A stretch of 64,000 bases of DNA from Porticoccaceae bacterium (lineage in GTDB: Bacteria > Pseudomonadota > Gammaproteobacteria > Pseudomonadales > Porticoccaceae): the NCBI GenBank assembly GCA_026005035.1, contig BPKH01000006.1:43501-107500 (forward strand). Direction: 5' to 3'. The number at the start of each line of letters is the position of its first letter. Position 1 is the first letter of the stretch. Position numbers and translations under genes: made by a program. Below, in pieces: positions 49,671 through 61,282 of this stretch. A model generated the notes under the pieces. The model searched no databases. It saw only the letters and a program-made list of their open reading frames with translations, and was not told the origin of the DNA.

Positions 49671-49770
49671 TGCCGCCTCACCTTTGCGGGGGCGCCATTA
49701 TCGCCGCAACGGGGGGCGTTGCGAAGCAGCGGCTTGTTGCCGTTCGGGTCCCGAGGGACAATGGCGCCCC

Positions 49771-52101
49771 ATGGGCAAAGGGCGCACGGGCGGCAGGAGA
49801 CGGCGAGCGGCGGGGGGTGACCTCCTGCGCGGGTTGCTCCGCTGGGCGGCCGTCTGGGTGCTGGTGCTCTCGGTGGTGGGGGTGGTCCTTCTCGACCTGG
49901 TGGTCCGCGCCCGCTTCGAGGGCGCCAAGTGGTCCCTGCCCGCCCACGTCTACGGGCGGGTGCTGGATCTCTACCCGGGACTCGCCCTCTCCCCGCAGCG
50001 GCTGCGCTGGGAGCTGGAGCAGCTGGGCTACCGGCCGACGAGCCAGGTGCAGCGCCCAGGCCAGTACCGCTTCGCCGGCAACCGATTGGAACTCTACACG
50101 CGCCCCTTCACCTTCCGCGACGGTCCGGAGCCCGCCCGCCACCTCGAGCTCGACTTCCAGGCCGGGCGCCTCGAGGCCCTGCGCGAGGGGGATCGGCCCC
50201 TGGAGGTGGTCCGGCTCGAGCCGCTCTTGATCGGCGGCATCTATCCCGAACACGCCGAGGACCGCGAGCCGGTGCGGCTCGACCAGTTGCCGCCGGGCTT
50301 CGTGCCGGCGCTGTTGGCGGTGGAGGACCGCGATTTTTACCGCCACGGGGGGATTTCGCCGAAGGCGGTGGCGCGCGCCCTGCTGGCCAACCTGCGCGCC
50401 GGCACTGCGGTCCAGGGGGGCAGCACCATCACCCAGCAGCTGGTGAAGAACTTCTACCTGAGCAATGAGCGCAGCCTCGCCCGCAAGGCCCTCGAGGCGG
50501 TGATGGCGATCTTGCTCGAGCTCCACTTCGACAAGGAGGAGATCCTCGAGGCCTACGTCAACGAAGTCTTCCTCGGGCAGGCGGGGCGGCGGGCGATCCA
50601 CGGCTTCGGCTTGGCCGCGCGCCACTACTTTCGCCAGCCGGTGGGGGAGCTCGCACCCCACCAGTACGCCCTGCTCATCGGTATGGTGAAGGGGGCCTCC
50701 TACTACAACCCCTGGCGCCATCCGGAGCGGGCGCGGGCGCGCCGCGACCTGGTGCTCGAGCTGATGGCCGAGGCGGGCCTCTTGAGCCGCGCGGAAGCGG
50801 CCGCCTACCGGGCCAGGCCGCTGGATTTGGCCCCGGCGCCCGGCACCAGCGCCAACCCCTATCCGGCCTACCTGGATCTGGTGCGCCGCCAGCTTCAGCG
50901 CGACTACCGCGATGAAGACCTAAAGCGGGCCGGTCTGGCGGTCTTCACCCATTTCGATCCCTGGCTCCAGCATCGCCTCGAAGAGAGCATCGAGCGGGTG
51001 CTGGCAGAGCTCGAGCGCGGCCATCGCCTACCGCCCGGGAGCCTGGAGGCGGCGGCGGTGGTCCTGCGGGTGGGGACCGCCGACGTCCTGGCGGTGGCGG
51101 GCGGTCGGCGGGCGCGCTTTTCGGGCTTCAACCGCGCCCTGGACGCCCGCCGGTCGGTGGGTTCCACCTTGAAGCCGGCGGTCTATCTGGCGGCCCTCGA
51201 GCAGCCGCAGCGCTACACCCTGGCGACGCTGCTCGACGACTCTCCCCTCGCCGTGCGCAGCGGCGGTCGGCTGTGGCGGCCGGAAAACTACGATCGGCGC
51301 AGCCATGGCCGGGTGCCCCTCTTTTTGGCCTTGGCCCACTCCTACAACCAGGCGACGGTGCGCCTGGGACTCGAATTGGGGCTCGGGCGGGTCGTCGAGA
51401 CGATCCGCCGGCTGGGTTACCAGGGCCCACTGGAGGAGGTGCCGGCGCTCTTGCTGGGCGCCGTCGCCATGAGCCCCATGGAAGTGGCGGAGCTCTACCA
51501 CACCATCGCCGCCGACGGGTTCCACACGGTGCCCCGGGCCATCGCCGCCGTCTCCACCGCCGAGGGAAGGCCGCTGCGCCACTATCCCTTCCAGTCCGAA
51601 GCGCGCTTTGCCCCGCAGGTGACCTATCTCCTCAGTCACGCCCTGCGGGTCGCGGTGGCGGAGGGAACCGGCGCGGTGGCGGCGCGCCGGCTGCCGGAAG
51701 GGCTGGCGGTGGCCGGCAAGACGGGCACCACCAACGACCAGCGGGACAGCTGGTTCAGCGGTTTCACCGGGGAGCACCTGGCGGTGGTGTGGATCGGCCG
51801 GGACGACAACGGCCGCATGCCGCTGACCGGGTCCAGCGGCGCCCTGCGGCTGTGGGTCGACCTGATGGCGGGCATCGATACCCGCCCCCTTTCCCAACTG
51901 CAGCCCGAGGGGATCGAATGGCATTGGATCGAGCTCGCCACCGGCAGGAGGAGTGGTGCCGGGTGCAGCGGCGCCCGCCTCCTGCCCTTCTTGGCCGGCT
52001 CCGCACCGCGGCAGCTCAGCCCCTGTGGCCACTTGCCGGAGGCGGTGCGCGAGGGCGCGCGGGACCTGATGGAGCGCCTGCGGGAGTGGTTGGGGCGATG
52101 A
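49771..52101 (+). CDS. mrcB: bifunctional penicillin-binding protein 1B
   Basis: 776 aa. Short basic cytoplasmic tail, one membrane helix (AVWVLVLSVVGVVLLDLVV), a UB2H-like domain, glycosyltransferase GT51 (EDRDFYRHGG, GGSTITQQLVKNFYL), transpeptidase with SVGSTLKP (SxxK), HSYNQA (SxN) and KTGTTNDQRD (KTG). Builds and crosslinks peptidoglycan. ATG 49771 lacks a strong ribosome site. Its stop overlaps the next start by ATGA. Confidence 0.96.
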   Translation: MGKGRTGGRRRRAAGGDLLRGLLRWAAVWVLVLSVVGVVLLDLVVRARFEGAKWSLPAHVYGRVLDLYPGLALSPQRLRWELEQLGYRPTSQVQRPGQYRFAGNRLELYTRPFTFRDGPEPARHLELDFQAGRLEALREGDRPLEVVRLEPLLIGGIYPEHAEDREPVRLDQLPPGFVPALLAVEDRDFYRHGGISPKAVARALLANLRAGTAVQGGSTITQQLVKNFYLSNERSLARKALEAVMAILLELHFDKEEILEAYVNEVFLGQAGRRAIHGFGLAARHYFRQPVGELAPHQYALLIGMVKGASYYNPWRHPERARARRDLVLELMAEAGLLSRAEAAAYRARPLDLAPAPGTSANPYPAYLDLVRRQLQRDYRDEDLKRAGLAVFTHFDPWLQHRLEESIERVLAELERGHRLPPGSLEAAAVVLRVGTADVLAVAGGRRARFSGFNRALDARRSVGSTLKPAVYLAALEQPQRYTLATLLDDSPLAVRSGGRLWRPENYDRRSHGRVPLFLALAHSYNQATVRLGLELGLGRVVETIRRLGYQGPLEEVPALLLGAVAMSPMEVAELYHTIAADGFHTVPRAIAAVSTAEGRPLRHYPFQSEARFAPQVTYLLSHALRVAVAEGTGAVAARRLPEGLAVAGKTGTTNDQRDSWFSGFTGEHLAVVWIGRDDNGRMPLTGSSGALRLWVDLMAGIDTRPLSQLQPEGIEWHWIELATGRRSGAGCSGARLLPFLAGSAPRQLSPCGHLPEAVREGARDLMERLREWLGR

Positions 52102-52518
52102 GGGCGGCGGCGCTCTGGGGGCTTGCCCTGCTTTTGGTGGCCTGTGCACCGCCGGCGCCCCAACCCGGCGCGCCCCCTCCACCGGCCGAGCGTCCCGGCG
52201 GCGCCACCGCCCCCGGGCCCGCCGCCGGCGCCGCCGCCCGCCGAGCGGGTCCTGCCCGCCGTCTCCGCCCTGCTGGCGGAGGGCTGGAAGCGGCAGCGGG
52301 CGGGAGACCTGGCGGGTGCCATCGCCCTCGGCGAGCGCGCCCTGCGCATCGATCCGCGGGCGCCGGAGGTCTACTTGCTGCTGGCCACCGCCCATCGCGC
52401 CGCGGGCCGCGAGGGGCAGGCCCTGGAACTGGCCCGGCGGGGATTGGCCTGGGCGCCCCGCGGCAGCCGGGTGCGGTTGCGCCTCGAGGCGTTGCGCGAC
52501 GAACTGACTCGACCCTGA
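52098..52518 (+). CDS. TPR lipoprotein next to PBP1b (frameshift)
   Basis: The N-terminal lipoprotein signal MRAAALWGLALLLVACAPP (lipobox LVAC) begins at ATG 52098, overlapping the mrcB stop. The TPR part (GWKRQRAGDLAGAIALGERA, VYLLLATAHRAAGREGQAL) is in the next frame and stops at 52518. One extra base in the Pro-rich linker (about 52160-52230) would join them. Likely an outer-membrane partner of PBP1b by position, as LpoB is in E. coli, but not related to LpoB. Frame break could be real or a sequence error. Confidence 0.65.
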
Positions 52519-52563
52519 ATCCCCCGGCGCTTGGGGGTCGGCCTTGATCTGGCGCAAGTCATT

Positions 52564-52603
52564 AGTAAATCGTGCTTTACTGAAGTGACAAGCATGATTT
52601 ACT
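52564..52603. promoter_or_regulatory. 14-bp inverted repeat, candidate MarR operator
   Basis: Arms AGTAAATCGTGCTT (52564-52577) and AAGCATGATTTACT (52590-52603) are complementary except one position, 12 bp apart. A nested AGTAAA-N6-TTTACT also occurs. It lies in an AT-rich island just upstream of the double MarR gene; probable autoregulatory site. Confidence 0.6.
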
Positions 52604-52611
52604 ATTCTGAC

Positions 52612-53650
52612 ATGAACACTTTTCTGTCGACACCGTTCGCCCAGCCCCCCGGGGGGCATTGCCCGCTGGCCCGGCACCACCGGTCAGCTGTTCGCCCTCG
52701 CCCACCACCTGCAGCGACACACCATGGAAGCCCTGTTGGCCCGGGGCGAGTACAGCGGCCTGACCCTCGCCTTCCAGGGGTTCGTGCGCTTGCTGGCCGA
52801 GGGAGACCAGACGCCGGGCCAATTGGCGGAGCGGTTGGGCCTTTCCAAACAGGCGGTCAATCAGACCCTGCGCCAATTGGAACGGCTCGGCCTGGTGGCG
52901 CGCAGGGCCAATCCCGCGGACGGGCGCTCCCGCTTCGTCTCCCTCAGCCCGCGGGGGCGGCGGCTGGTGGCCGACGGGATCGCCGTCACCCGGGCGCTGC
53001 GGGAAGCCTGGGCGGCCGCGGCGGGGGAGGCGCTGTTGCGCGCTTTCGAGGCCGATCTGGAGGCGCTCACCCTGGCGCTGGGAGTGGAGGTGCCGGCGGT
53101 GGCCGTCGGGCCTCGACCCCTCGAGCTGTGCCTGCCCCCCCTCGCCGACCATTGCTACCGCTGGCTGGTGGCCTCTCTCGCGGAGAAGGGTTTTCCCGGG
53201 CTCAAACCGGCCTACAGCCAGGTGCTCGGGCTGGTGGGCGACCAGGGGGCGCGGATCGGGGAGATCGTCGCACTGACCGGGGTGAGCCGGCAGGCGGTGG
53301 CGGCCCTGGCGGCGGAGCTCGCCGCGGCCGGCTATCTGGAGCGCGAGGCCGATCCGGAAGACGCCCGCCGGCTGGTGCTGCGGCTCGCCCCGCGCGGGCG
53401 CGAGCTGCTCGCCGCGGCGGCGGACAGCGTCGCGGCGCTGGAAGCGCGCTTCGCGCGACTGCTCGGCGAGGCGCGCGCCGGTGCGTTCCGCGAGCGCCTC
53501 GCACGCCTGTTCGCCGCCGTCACCTGGGAGCTCGGTGAGCGCGATGCGCGCTTGGAAAGCCTGGCCCGGGAGCTCGCGGGGCGCCTTGGCGCCCCCGCCG
53601 CCCGGCGGCTGGGAGAACTGTTGTTGAAAACCGTGGGAGGTGACCTGTGA
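52612..53650 (+). CDS. tandem double MarR-type regulator (N-terminal frameshift)
   Basis: Two MarR winged-helix domains in one chain. From ATG 52724 it reads 308 aa: domain 1 has TPGQLAERLGLSKQAVNQTL and a wing (PADGRSRFVSLSPRG), domain 2 repeats this with IGEIVALTGVSRQAVAALAA and DPEDARRLVLRLAPRG. Family-like sequence (GQLFALAHHLQRHTM) continues upstream in frame to a C6G6 run (52645-52656); ATG 52612 (MNTFLSTPFAQPP) is in the other frame, so one base in that run joins them. MarR proteins normally dimerise; this one may bind as a pseudo-dimer. Coupled to the hydroxylase gene (TGATG). Confidence 0.7.
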
Positions 53651-54438
53651 TGGACGCGATCTTGGCACTCGAAGGCTACCGCTGGGATTTGTCCCTGTTG
53701 GCCCTGGCGGCCGTGTTGTTGGTGCCCAAACTGCTCGCTCCGCTGTTTCGCCTGCTGCCGCCCTTCCGGGAGGTGGCGCGGCTCAATCGGGAGCGGGAGC
53801 AGAAGCAGTGGGCGAAGAGCTATTACAAACCGGTGCAGAAGCGCAGCGCCTTCTGGGGGATGGCGACGCAGCTCGCGATCTTCGCGCTGATCATCCCCTT
53901 CGTGATCACCGCCGAGCCCCAGCCCTGGTGGCGGGTGGTGCGCGACATGGTGCTCATTCTGATGGTCTACGACTTCTTCTACTACCTGACCCATCGCTTC
54001 CTGTTCCACGACGGCGGGTTCGGACCCGGGCCCTTGGTGTGGGTCCACTCGGTGCACCACCAGCAGAAGGACCCCTGTCGGCGCGACGCGAGCTACTTGC
54101 ACCCCATCGAAGTGTCCATGGGCCTTGGCCTCTACGGCCTGACCATCGGCCTCCTGGGGGCGTTGCTCGGCGATTTCCACCTGGTGACCATCGTCGTCAC
54201 CTGGCTCGCCTTCTCGGAGATCAACCTGATCAACCACGACCTGATGCCGGCCGACAAGTTCAACCGCTTTCCCTGGAACTACCTCAAGTACGCTTCCCAC
54301 ATGCACCACGTGCACCACTCGAGCTTTGCGAGCGGCAACTACGCCACCATCTCCCTGCTCTACGACTGGCTGTTCGGCACCTACGATCGGGGCGATGGGT
54401 GGGGCAAGAACCGCCGCGCGCAACCCAAAAACGCCTGA
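53650..54438 (+). CDS. fatty acid hydroxylase/sterol desaturase-family protein
   Basis: 262 aa membrane di-iron enzyme. Histidine motifs: THRFLFH (HX3H), HSVHH and HMHHVHH, with about four helices. Substrate not known; lipid or carotenoid hydroxylation is typical. ATG 53650 follows GGGAGGTGACC and overlaps the marR stop, so the regulator and enzyme are co-expressed. Confidence 0.9.
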   Translation: MDAILALEGYRWDLSLLALAAVLLVPKLLAPLFRLLPPFREVARLNREREQKQWAKSYYKPVQKRSAFWGMATQLAIFALIIPFVITAEPQPWWRVVRDMVLILMVYDFFYYLTHRFLFHDGGFGPGPLVWVHSVHHQQKDPCRRDASYLHPIEVSMGLGLYGLTIGLLGALLGDFHLVTIVVTWLAFSEINLINHDLMPADKFNRFPWNYLKYASHMHHVHHSSFASGNYATISLLYDWLFGTYDRGDGWGKNRRAQPKNA

Positions 54439-54461
54439 GGCCGCGCCCTTCTGCGCGGGCC

Positions 54462-54492
54462 CGCCGGCGGAAGGGTTCGCCCTCCGCCGGCG
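54462..54492. terminator. UUCG-tetraloop hairpin between convergent genes
   Basis: A 13-bp stem (CGCCGGCGGAAGGG with one bulged A against CCCTCCGCCGGCG) closed by TTCG. No T-run, so a bidirectional stabiliser or Rho-assisted stop rather than a standard intrinsic terminator. Confidence 0.5.
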
Positions 54493-54494
54493 CC

Positions 54495-57002
<2,508 letters not shown>

Positions 57003-57006
<4 letters not shown>

Positions 57007-58283
57007 AGGGCGGCGAACGCCCGCTCGGCGGCATCCAAGGTGGCGGCGATCTCCGCCTCCCCGTGGGCGGCGGAGAGAAAGCCCGCCTCGTAGGCGGAGG
57101 GCGCCAGGTAGACGCCGCCTTCCAACATGCGGTGGAAGAAGCGGGCGTAGCGGTCGACGTCGCTCGCCAGCACGTCGGCAAAATTGCGCACTGCTGGCTG
57201 CTCGGTGAAAAAGAGGCCGAACATGGAGCCGGCGCGGTTGGCGGTGAGGGGCACGCCTCGGCGCCGCGCCCGCTCCAGAAGCCCCTCCACCAGGGCGGCG
57301 GTGCGCGCTTCCAGGGCCTCGTGGAAGCCGGGCGCGAGAACGACCTCGAGGGTGGCGAGCCCCGCGGCCACCGCCAGCGGATTGCCCGACAGGGTGCCCG
57401 CCTGGTAGACCGGGCCCTCCGGCGCGAGCTGCTCCATCAGCTCCCTGCGGCCGCCGAACGCGCCCACCGGGAGGCCGCCGCCGATCACCTTGCCCAGGGT
57501 GATGAGGTCCGGCCGCACTCCGAAGCGGCCCGCCGCACAGTCGGGGGCGACGCGAAAGCCGGTCATCACCTCGTCGAAGACGAGCAGTGCTTCCACCTCG
57601 TCACAGCAGCTGCGCAGCGTCTCGAGGAAGCCGGGCAGTGGCGGGACGCAGCTCATGTTGCCGGCCACCGGTTCGACGATGATGCAGGCGATGCGCTCCC
57701 CCAGTTCCCGACAGGCGGCGCGCACGGCCTCGGCATCGTTGTAGGGCAGGGTCAGGGTGAGGGACGCCACCGCTTCGGGCACGCCGGGGGAGCTCGGCAC
57801 GCCGAGGGTGAGGGCGCCGGAGCCCGCTTTGACCAAGAGGGAGTCGGCGTGGCCGTGGTAGCAGCCCTCGAATTTGACGATCAGGTCCCGTCCGGTCCAG
57901 GCCCGCGCCAGGCGGATGGCGCTCATGGTGGCCTCGGTGCCGGAGTTGACCAGGCGCACCATTTCCAGGCCCGGAACCTGGCGACAGAGGAGCTCCGCCA
58001 GGCGCACCTCTAGCTCCGTGGGGGCGCCGAAGGAGGTTCCCCGCTCGATCTGGCGGCGCAACGCCTCCACCACGGTGGGATGGCCGTGGCCGAGGATGAG
58101 GGGGCCCCAACTGAGGACGTAGTCGATGTATTCCCGCCCATCGCTGTCGTACAGGCGGGCGCCCTGTCCGCGGTCGATGAACAGGGGCTCGCCGCCCACG
58201 GCGCGGAAGGCGCGCACGGGGGAATTGACGCCGCCAGGGATGTGGCGCCGGGCGGCTTCGAACAGGGCGTGAGAGCGGTTCAT
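57003..58283 (-). CDS. hemL: glutamate-1-semialdehyde 2,1-aminomutase
   Basis: 426 aa PLP enzyme making 5-aminolevulinate. [10 protein letters not shown] start region, [19 protein letters not shown], and [13 protein letters not shown] upstream of the PLP-lysine in [19 protein letters not shown] precedes ATG 58283. Downstream of hemJ, so two haem genes are co-transcribed. Confidence 0.97.
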
Positions 58284-58323
58284 GTCCGGCTCCTTTAGTG
58301 ATGGAGGGGGCGCTTGCCGCGGG

Positions 58324-58749
58324 CTAAAAGGGCTTGACCACCGCCAGGATGACGATGGCCACGAGAAACAGGGCGGGCACCTCGTTGAACCAGCGGAAGA
58401 AGCGGTGGCTCGGCGTCGGCCGGTCGGCGGCGAAGCGCTTCAGGTAGTAGAGGCAGAGATGGTGGTAGACCACCAGCAGGGCCACCAGCGCCAGCTTGGC
58501 GTGGAACCAGCCGGCCTCCAGGTAGTAGCGGGGGGCAGAGGAGGCCAGCGCGACGCCGAAGAGCACCGTGGCGATCATCGAGGGCGTGGCGATGCCGCGG
58601 TACAGCTTGCGCTCCATCACCTTGAAGCGCTCGCGCCCCACCTCGTCTTCGGCCATGGCGTGGTAGACGAACAGGCGCGGCAGGTAAAAGAGGGCGGCGA
58701 ACCAGCACACCACACTGATCAGGTGAAAGGCCTCGAGCCAGGCAAACAT
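58324..58749 (-). CDS. hemJ: protoporphyrinogen IX oxidase HemJ
   Basis: 141 aa, four helices. Conserved [20 protein letters not shown] with His and [29 protein letters not shown] near the middle. Oxygen-independent-type replacement for HemG/HemY. ATG 58749 with AAGGAGGGATGCG upstream. Between the ClC gene and hemL. Confidence 0.93.
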   Translation of the reverse strand: MFAWLEAFHLISVVCWFAALFYLPRLFVYHAMAEDEVGRERFKVMERKLYRGIATPSMIATVLFGVALASSAPRYYLEAGWFHAKLALVALLVVYHHLCLYYLKRFAADRPTPSHRFFRWFNEVPALFLVAIVILAVVKPF

Positions 58750-58761
58750 CGCATCCCTCCT

Positions 58762-60108
58762 TCAAAAGCGGGGTGGTTCGCCGATCGGTTGGGGTTCTTC
58801 GAGGGGGAGCGGCGGTTGGGGAGCCGCGCGCGCCCGCCGCTCTTCCTCCCGCTCGAGCAGGTCTTCGGCCAGGGCCCAGTATACGCTCTGGCGGAGAATC
58901 AGCCGCGAGGTGGCGAAGGCGAGAAAGGCGGTGGCCAGGATGGGCAGCGCCATCTGGGGATTGGCGGTCATTTCCAGGACGATCACCGTGGCGGTGATGG
59001 GGGTCTGCACCACTCCGCTGAAGTAGGCCACCATGCCCAGAATGACCACCGCGTCGGCCGGGGCGGCGGGGGCGAGGCGGGCCAGCTCCCCGCCGAGCCC
59101 GGCGCCCGCGGCCAGCGACGGGGCGAAGATGCCGCCGGGAATACCCGTGAAGTAGGAAAGCCAGGTGGCGACGATCTTGGTGGCGGTGAAGGCGAAACCG
59201 GCATCGGCCGCGCCGGTGACGACGTCTCGCGCGTGGTGGTATCCGGAACCAAAGCTCGCCCCATCGCTGGCGATCCCCAGGACGGCGAGTGCGAGTCCCA
59301 CCGCCGCGGCGAAGCCCAGGGGCCGGCGCCGGATGATCGGCACCAGGCAGCGCGAACCGGTCACCAGAGCGCGGCTGAACAGACCGCCCAACAGGCCGCC
59401 CACCACTCCGCACAGGGGAATGGCGAGCCAGCTCGCGGACAGGGGAAGCGTCACTTCGGTGCGGCCGAAATAGGTGTAGTTGCCCAGAACCGCCAGGGCC
59501 ACCACGCCCGCCAACACCACCGCGGTGATCACCGCGCCGCTGGAGCGCTCTTCGAAGGAGCGGGCCAGCTCTTCGATGGCGAACATGATCCCCGCCAGCG
59601 GGGTGTTGAAGGCGGCGGCGATGCCCGCCGCGCCGCCGGCGAGAATCAGGCCCCGCTCGAGGAGGTGGTGGGGCAGGCGCGCCGCCCTGCCCAGCTGAAA
59701 GAGGATTGCCGCCCCGATGTGGACCGTGGGCCCCTCCCGGCCGATGGAGGCGCCGCAGGCCATGCCCCATACCGTCAGGACGAATTTCCAGGCGGCCACG
59801 GGCAGCGAGAGGAGGCGCCGGCGGTAGGTTTCGTCGGGGTTGCCCAGCGCGGCGATGGCCTGGGGGATGCCGGAACCGCGCGCCGCGGGGGCGAAGCGCC
59901 TGGTCAGCCACACGGCGAGGGCGAGGCCCGCCGGCAGGACCAGCAGTGGCGCCCATGGGTGGGCCGCGAAGAGCGCATCGCGCAGCGCCTCCGCCCGCTC
60001 TGCGGCCACGGCCAGGGCGCAACTGGCCGCACCCACCAGCAGGCCGCCGGACCACAGGACGAGCCGCGTGCGCCAGGTGGACGCCGACAACAGGGTTTCC
60101 TTGGGCAT
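58762..60108 (-). CDS. ClC-family chloride channel/antiporter
   Basis: 448 aa with about ten or more helices. The three ion-path motifs are present: GSGIPQ, GREGPTVHIGA (gating glutamate) and GIFAPSLAAGAG. The gating Glu suggests Cl-/H+ exchange rather than a simple channel. No C-terminal CBS domains. ATG 60108. It is first in an apparent run clc-hemJ-hemL. Confidence 0.93.
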   Translation of the reverse strand: MPKETLLSASTWRTRLVLWSGGLLVGAASCALAVAAERAEALRDALFAAHPWAPLLVLPAGLALAVWLTRRFAPAARGSGIPQAIAALGNPDETYRRRLLSLPVAAWKFVLTVWGMACGASIGREGPTVHIGAAILFQLGRAARLPHHLLERGLILAGGAAGIAAAFNTPLAGIMFAIEELARSFEERSSGAVITAVVLAGVVALAVLGNYTYFGRTEVTLPLSASWLAIPLCGVVGGLLGGLFSRALVTGSRCLVPIIRRRPLGFAAAVGLALAVLGIASDGASFGSGYHHARDVVTGAADAGFAFTATKIVATWLSYFTGIPGGIFAPSLAAGAGLGGELARLAPAAPADAVVILGMVAYFSGVVQTPITATVIVLEMTANPQMALPILATAFLAFATSRLILRQSVYWALAEDLLEREEERRARAAPQPPLPLEEPQPIGEPPRF

Positions 60109-60181
60109 CGGCTCCCGTCTGCGCGTGGTGAAAGAGGAGGGCTCAGTATACTGGCTGCGCGGTGGGGATCTGGGAGGGAAG

Positions 60182-60853
60182 ATGGCCGCCGGCGTGAAGG
60201 GCACAGTGCTGTGGGGGTTAGGATTCCTGCTGGTGGGAGCCTTCCTGGGCGCCCGCTTCTCGGGGTTGCTGGGCCAGAGAGGGGAGGAAGCGCCGGCGCG
60301 CCGCCTCGAAGCCTACCAGGGGCGCATCGCCGAGCTCGAAGTTGCCCTCCAGGTGGACCGCCTCGCCCAGGAAAAGTTGCGCGAGGAGATCGCCGCCCTG
60401 CAGGCGGAGCGCACGCTTCTCGCAGCCGAAAAGGCCGTCTGCGAAAAGCGCTTGTCGGGCCAGGTGGCGGAATCGCCGCCGGGCCTGGTGGTGGAAGGGC
60501 TCGCGGTGCGCCCCCTGCTCGGCAGGCCCCGGCACTACGCCTGGGAGATGGTGGTGCGCCGCGGCGGCGCCGCCTTGGATGTCGAGCCGGTCCACGCGGT
60601 GCTCACCCTGTCGGTGGCCGGGCGCCTGCGGGATCGGCCCCATCGCCTCGGCCTGCGCGAGCTCGAACCGGGCGGAGGAGCCGATCTGCGCAGCCTTCAC
60701 TTTCGCCATTTCGCGGTGGTGGATGGGGTGCTGGTGCTGCCGCCCCATTTCCAGGCGGAGCGCTTGGTGGTGTCGGTGGCCGAAGAGGGGCGCCCCGACT
60801 CCCTGCTACTGCGCGAACTGCCCTGGCCCGGCGATGCCGCTGTGTTAGAGTAG
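60182..60853 (+). CDS. DUF6776-family membrane-anchored coiled-coil protein
   Basis: 223 aa. N-terminal helix (VLWGLGFLLVGAFLGARF), a coiled coil (about 40-95: ELEVALQVDRLAQEKLREEI) and a C-terminal beta-rich domain. Function unknown. GGAGGGAAG immediately precedes ATG 60182. Sits before erpA, a position held by this family in Pseudomonas-like genomes. Confidence 0.85.
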   Translation: MAAGVKGTVLWGLGFLLVGAFLGARFSGLLGQRGEEAPARRLEAYQGRIAELEVALQVDRLAQEKLREEIAALQAERTLLAAEKAVCEKRLSGQVAESPPGLVVEGLAVRPLLGRPRHYAWEMVVRRGGAALDVEPVHAVLTLSVAGRLRDRPHRLGLRELEPGGGADLRSLHFRHFAVVDGVLVLPPHFQAERLVVSVAEEGRPDSLLLRELPWPGDAAVLE

Positions 60854-60880
60854 GGTCCCCTCAAATCCCTCGGCGCACGG

Positions 60881-61234
60881 ATGTCGGCAGTCAAGAGTTT
60901 CGCGCCCAGCGTCCTGACCCTCACCCCCGCGGCCGTCGCCCAGCTGCGCCGGCTCGCGGCCGAAGAGGGCAAGGAGGAGCTGGCCCTGCGGGTCTACGTC
61001 ACCGGTGGGGGGTGCTCCGGCTTTCAGTACGGCTTCGCCCTGGAGGAAGAGGTGGCGGAAGACGACACCGTCGTCGAGGTGGACGGCGTGCGCGCGCTGG
61101 TGGATCCCTTGAGTCTGCAGTATCTGCGCGGCGCCACGGTGGACTACGAAGAGGGGCTGCAAGGCGCTCGCTTCGTGGTGCGCAACCCCAACGCCGCCAC
61201 CACCTGCGGTTGCGGCGCTTCCTTTACCGTTTAG
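60881..61234 (+). CDS. erpA: iron-sulfur cluster insertion protein ErpA
   Basis: 117 aa A-type carrier. Conserved cysteines: [11 protein letters not shown], and the CGCGASF pair near the C terminus. Delivers clusters to target enzymes, likely including the hydrogenase and IlvD; that link is inference. Convergent with anmK. Confidence 0.96.
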   Translation: MSAVKSFAPSVLTLTPAAVAQLRRLAAEEGKEELALRVYVTGGGCSGFQYGFALEEEVAEDDTVVEVDGVRALVDPLSLQYLRGATVDYEEGLQGARFVVRNPNAATTCGCGASFTV

Positions 61235-61282
61235 GGGGCGGCGAGGGGCTCTCCTCGGGGGCGAAGGCTCTGCGGCGGCCCT

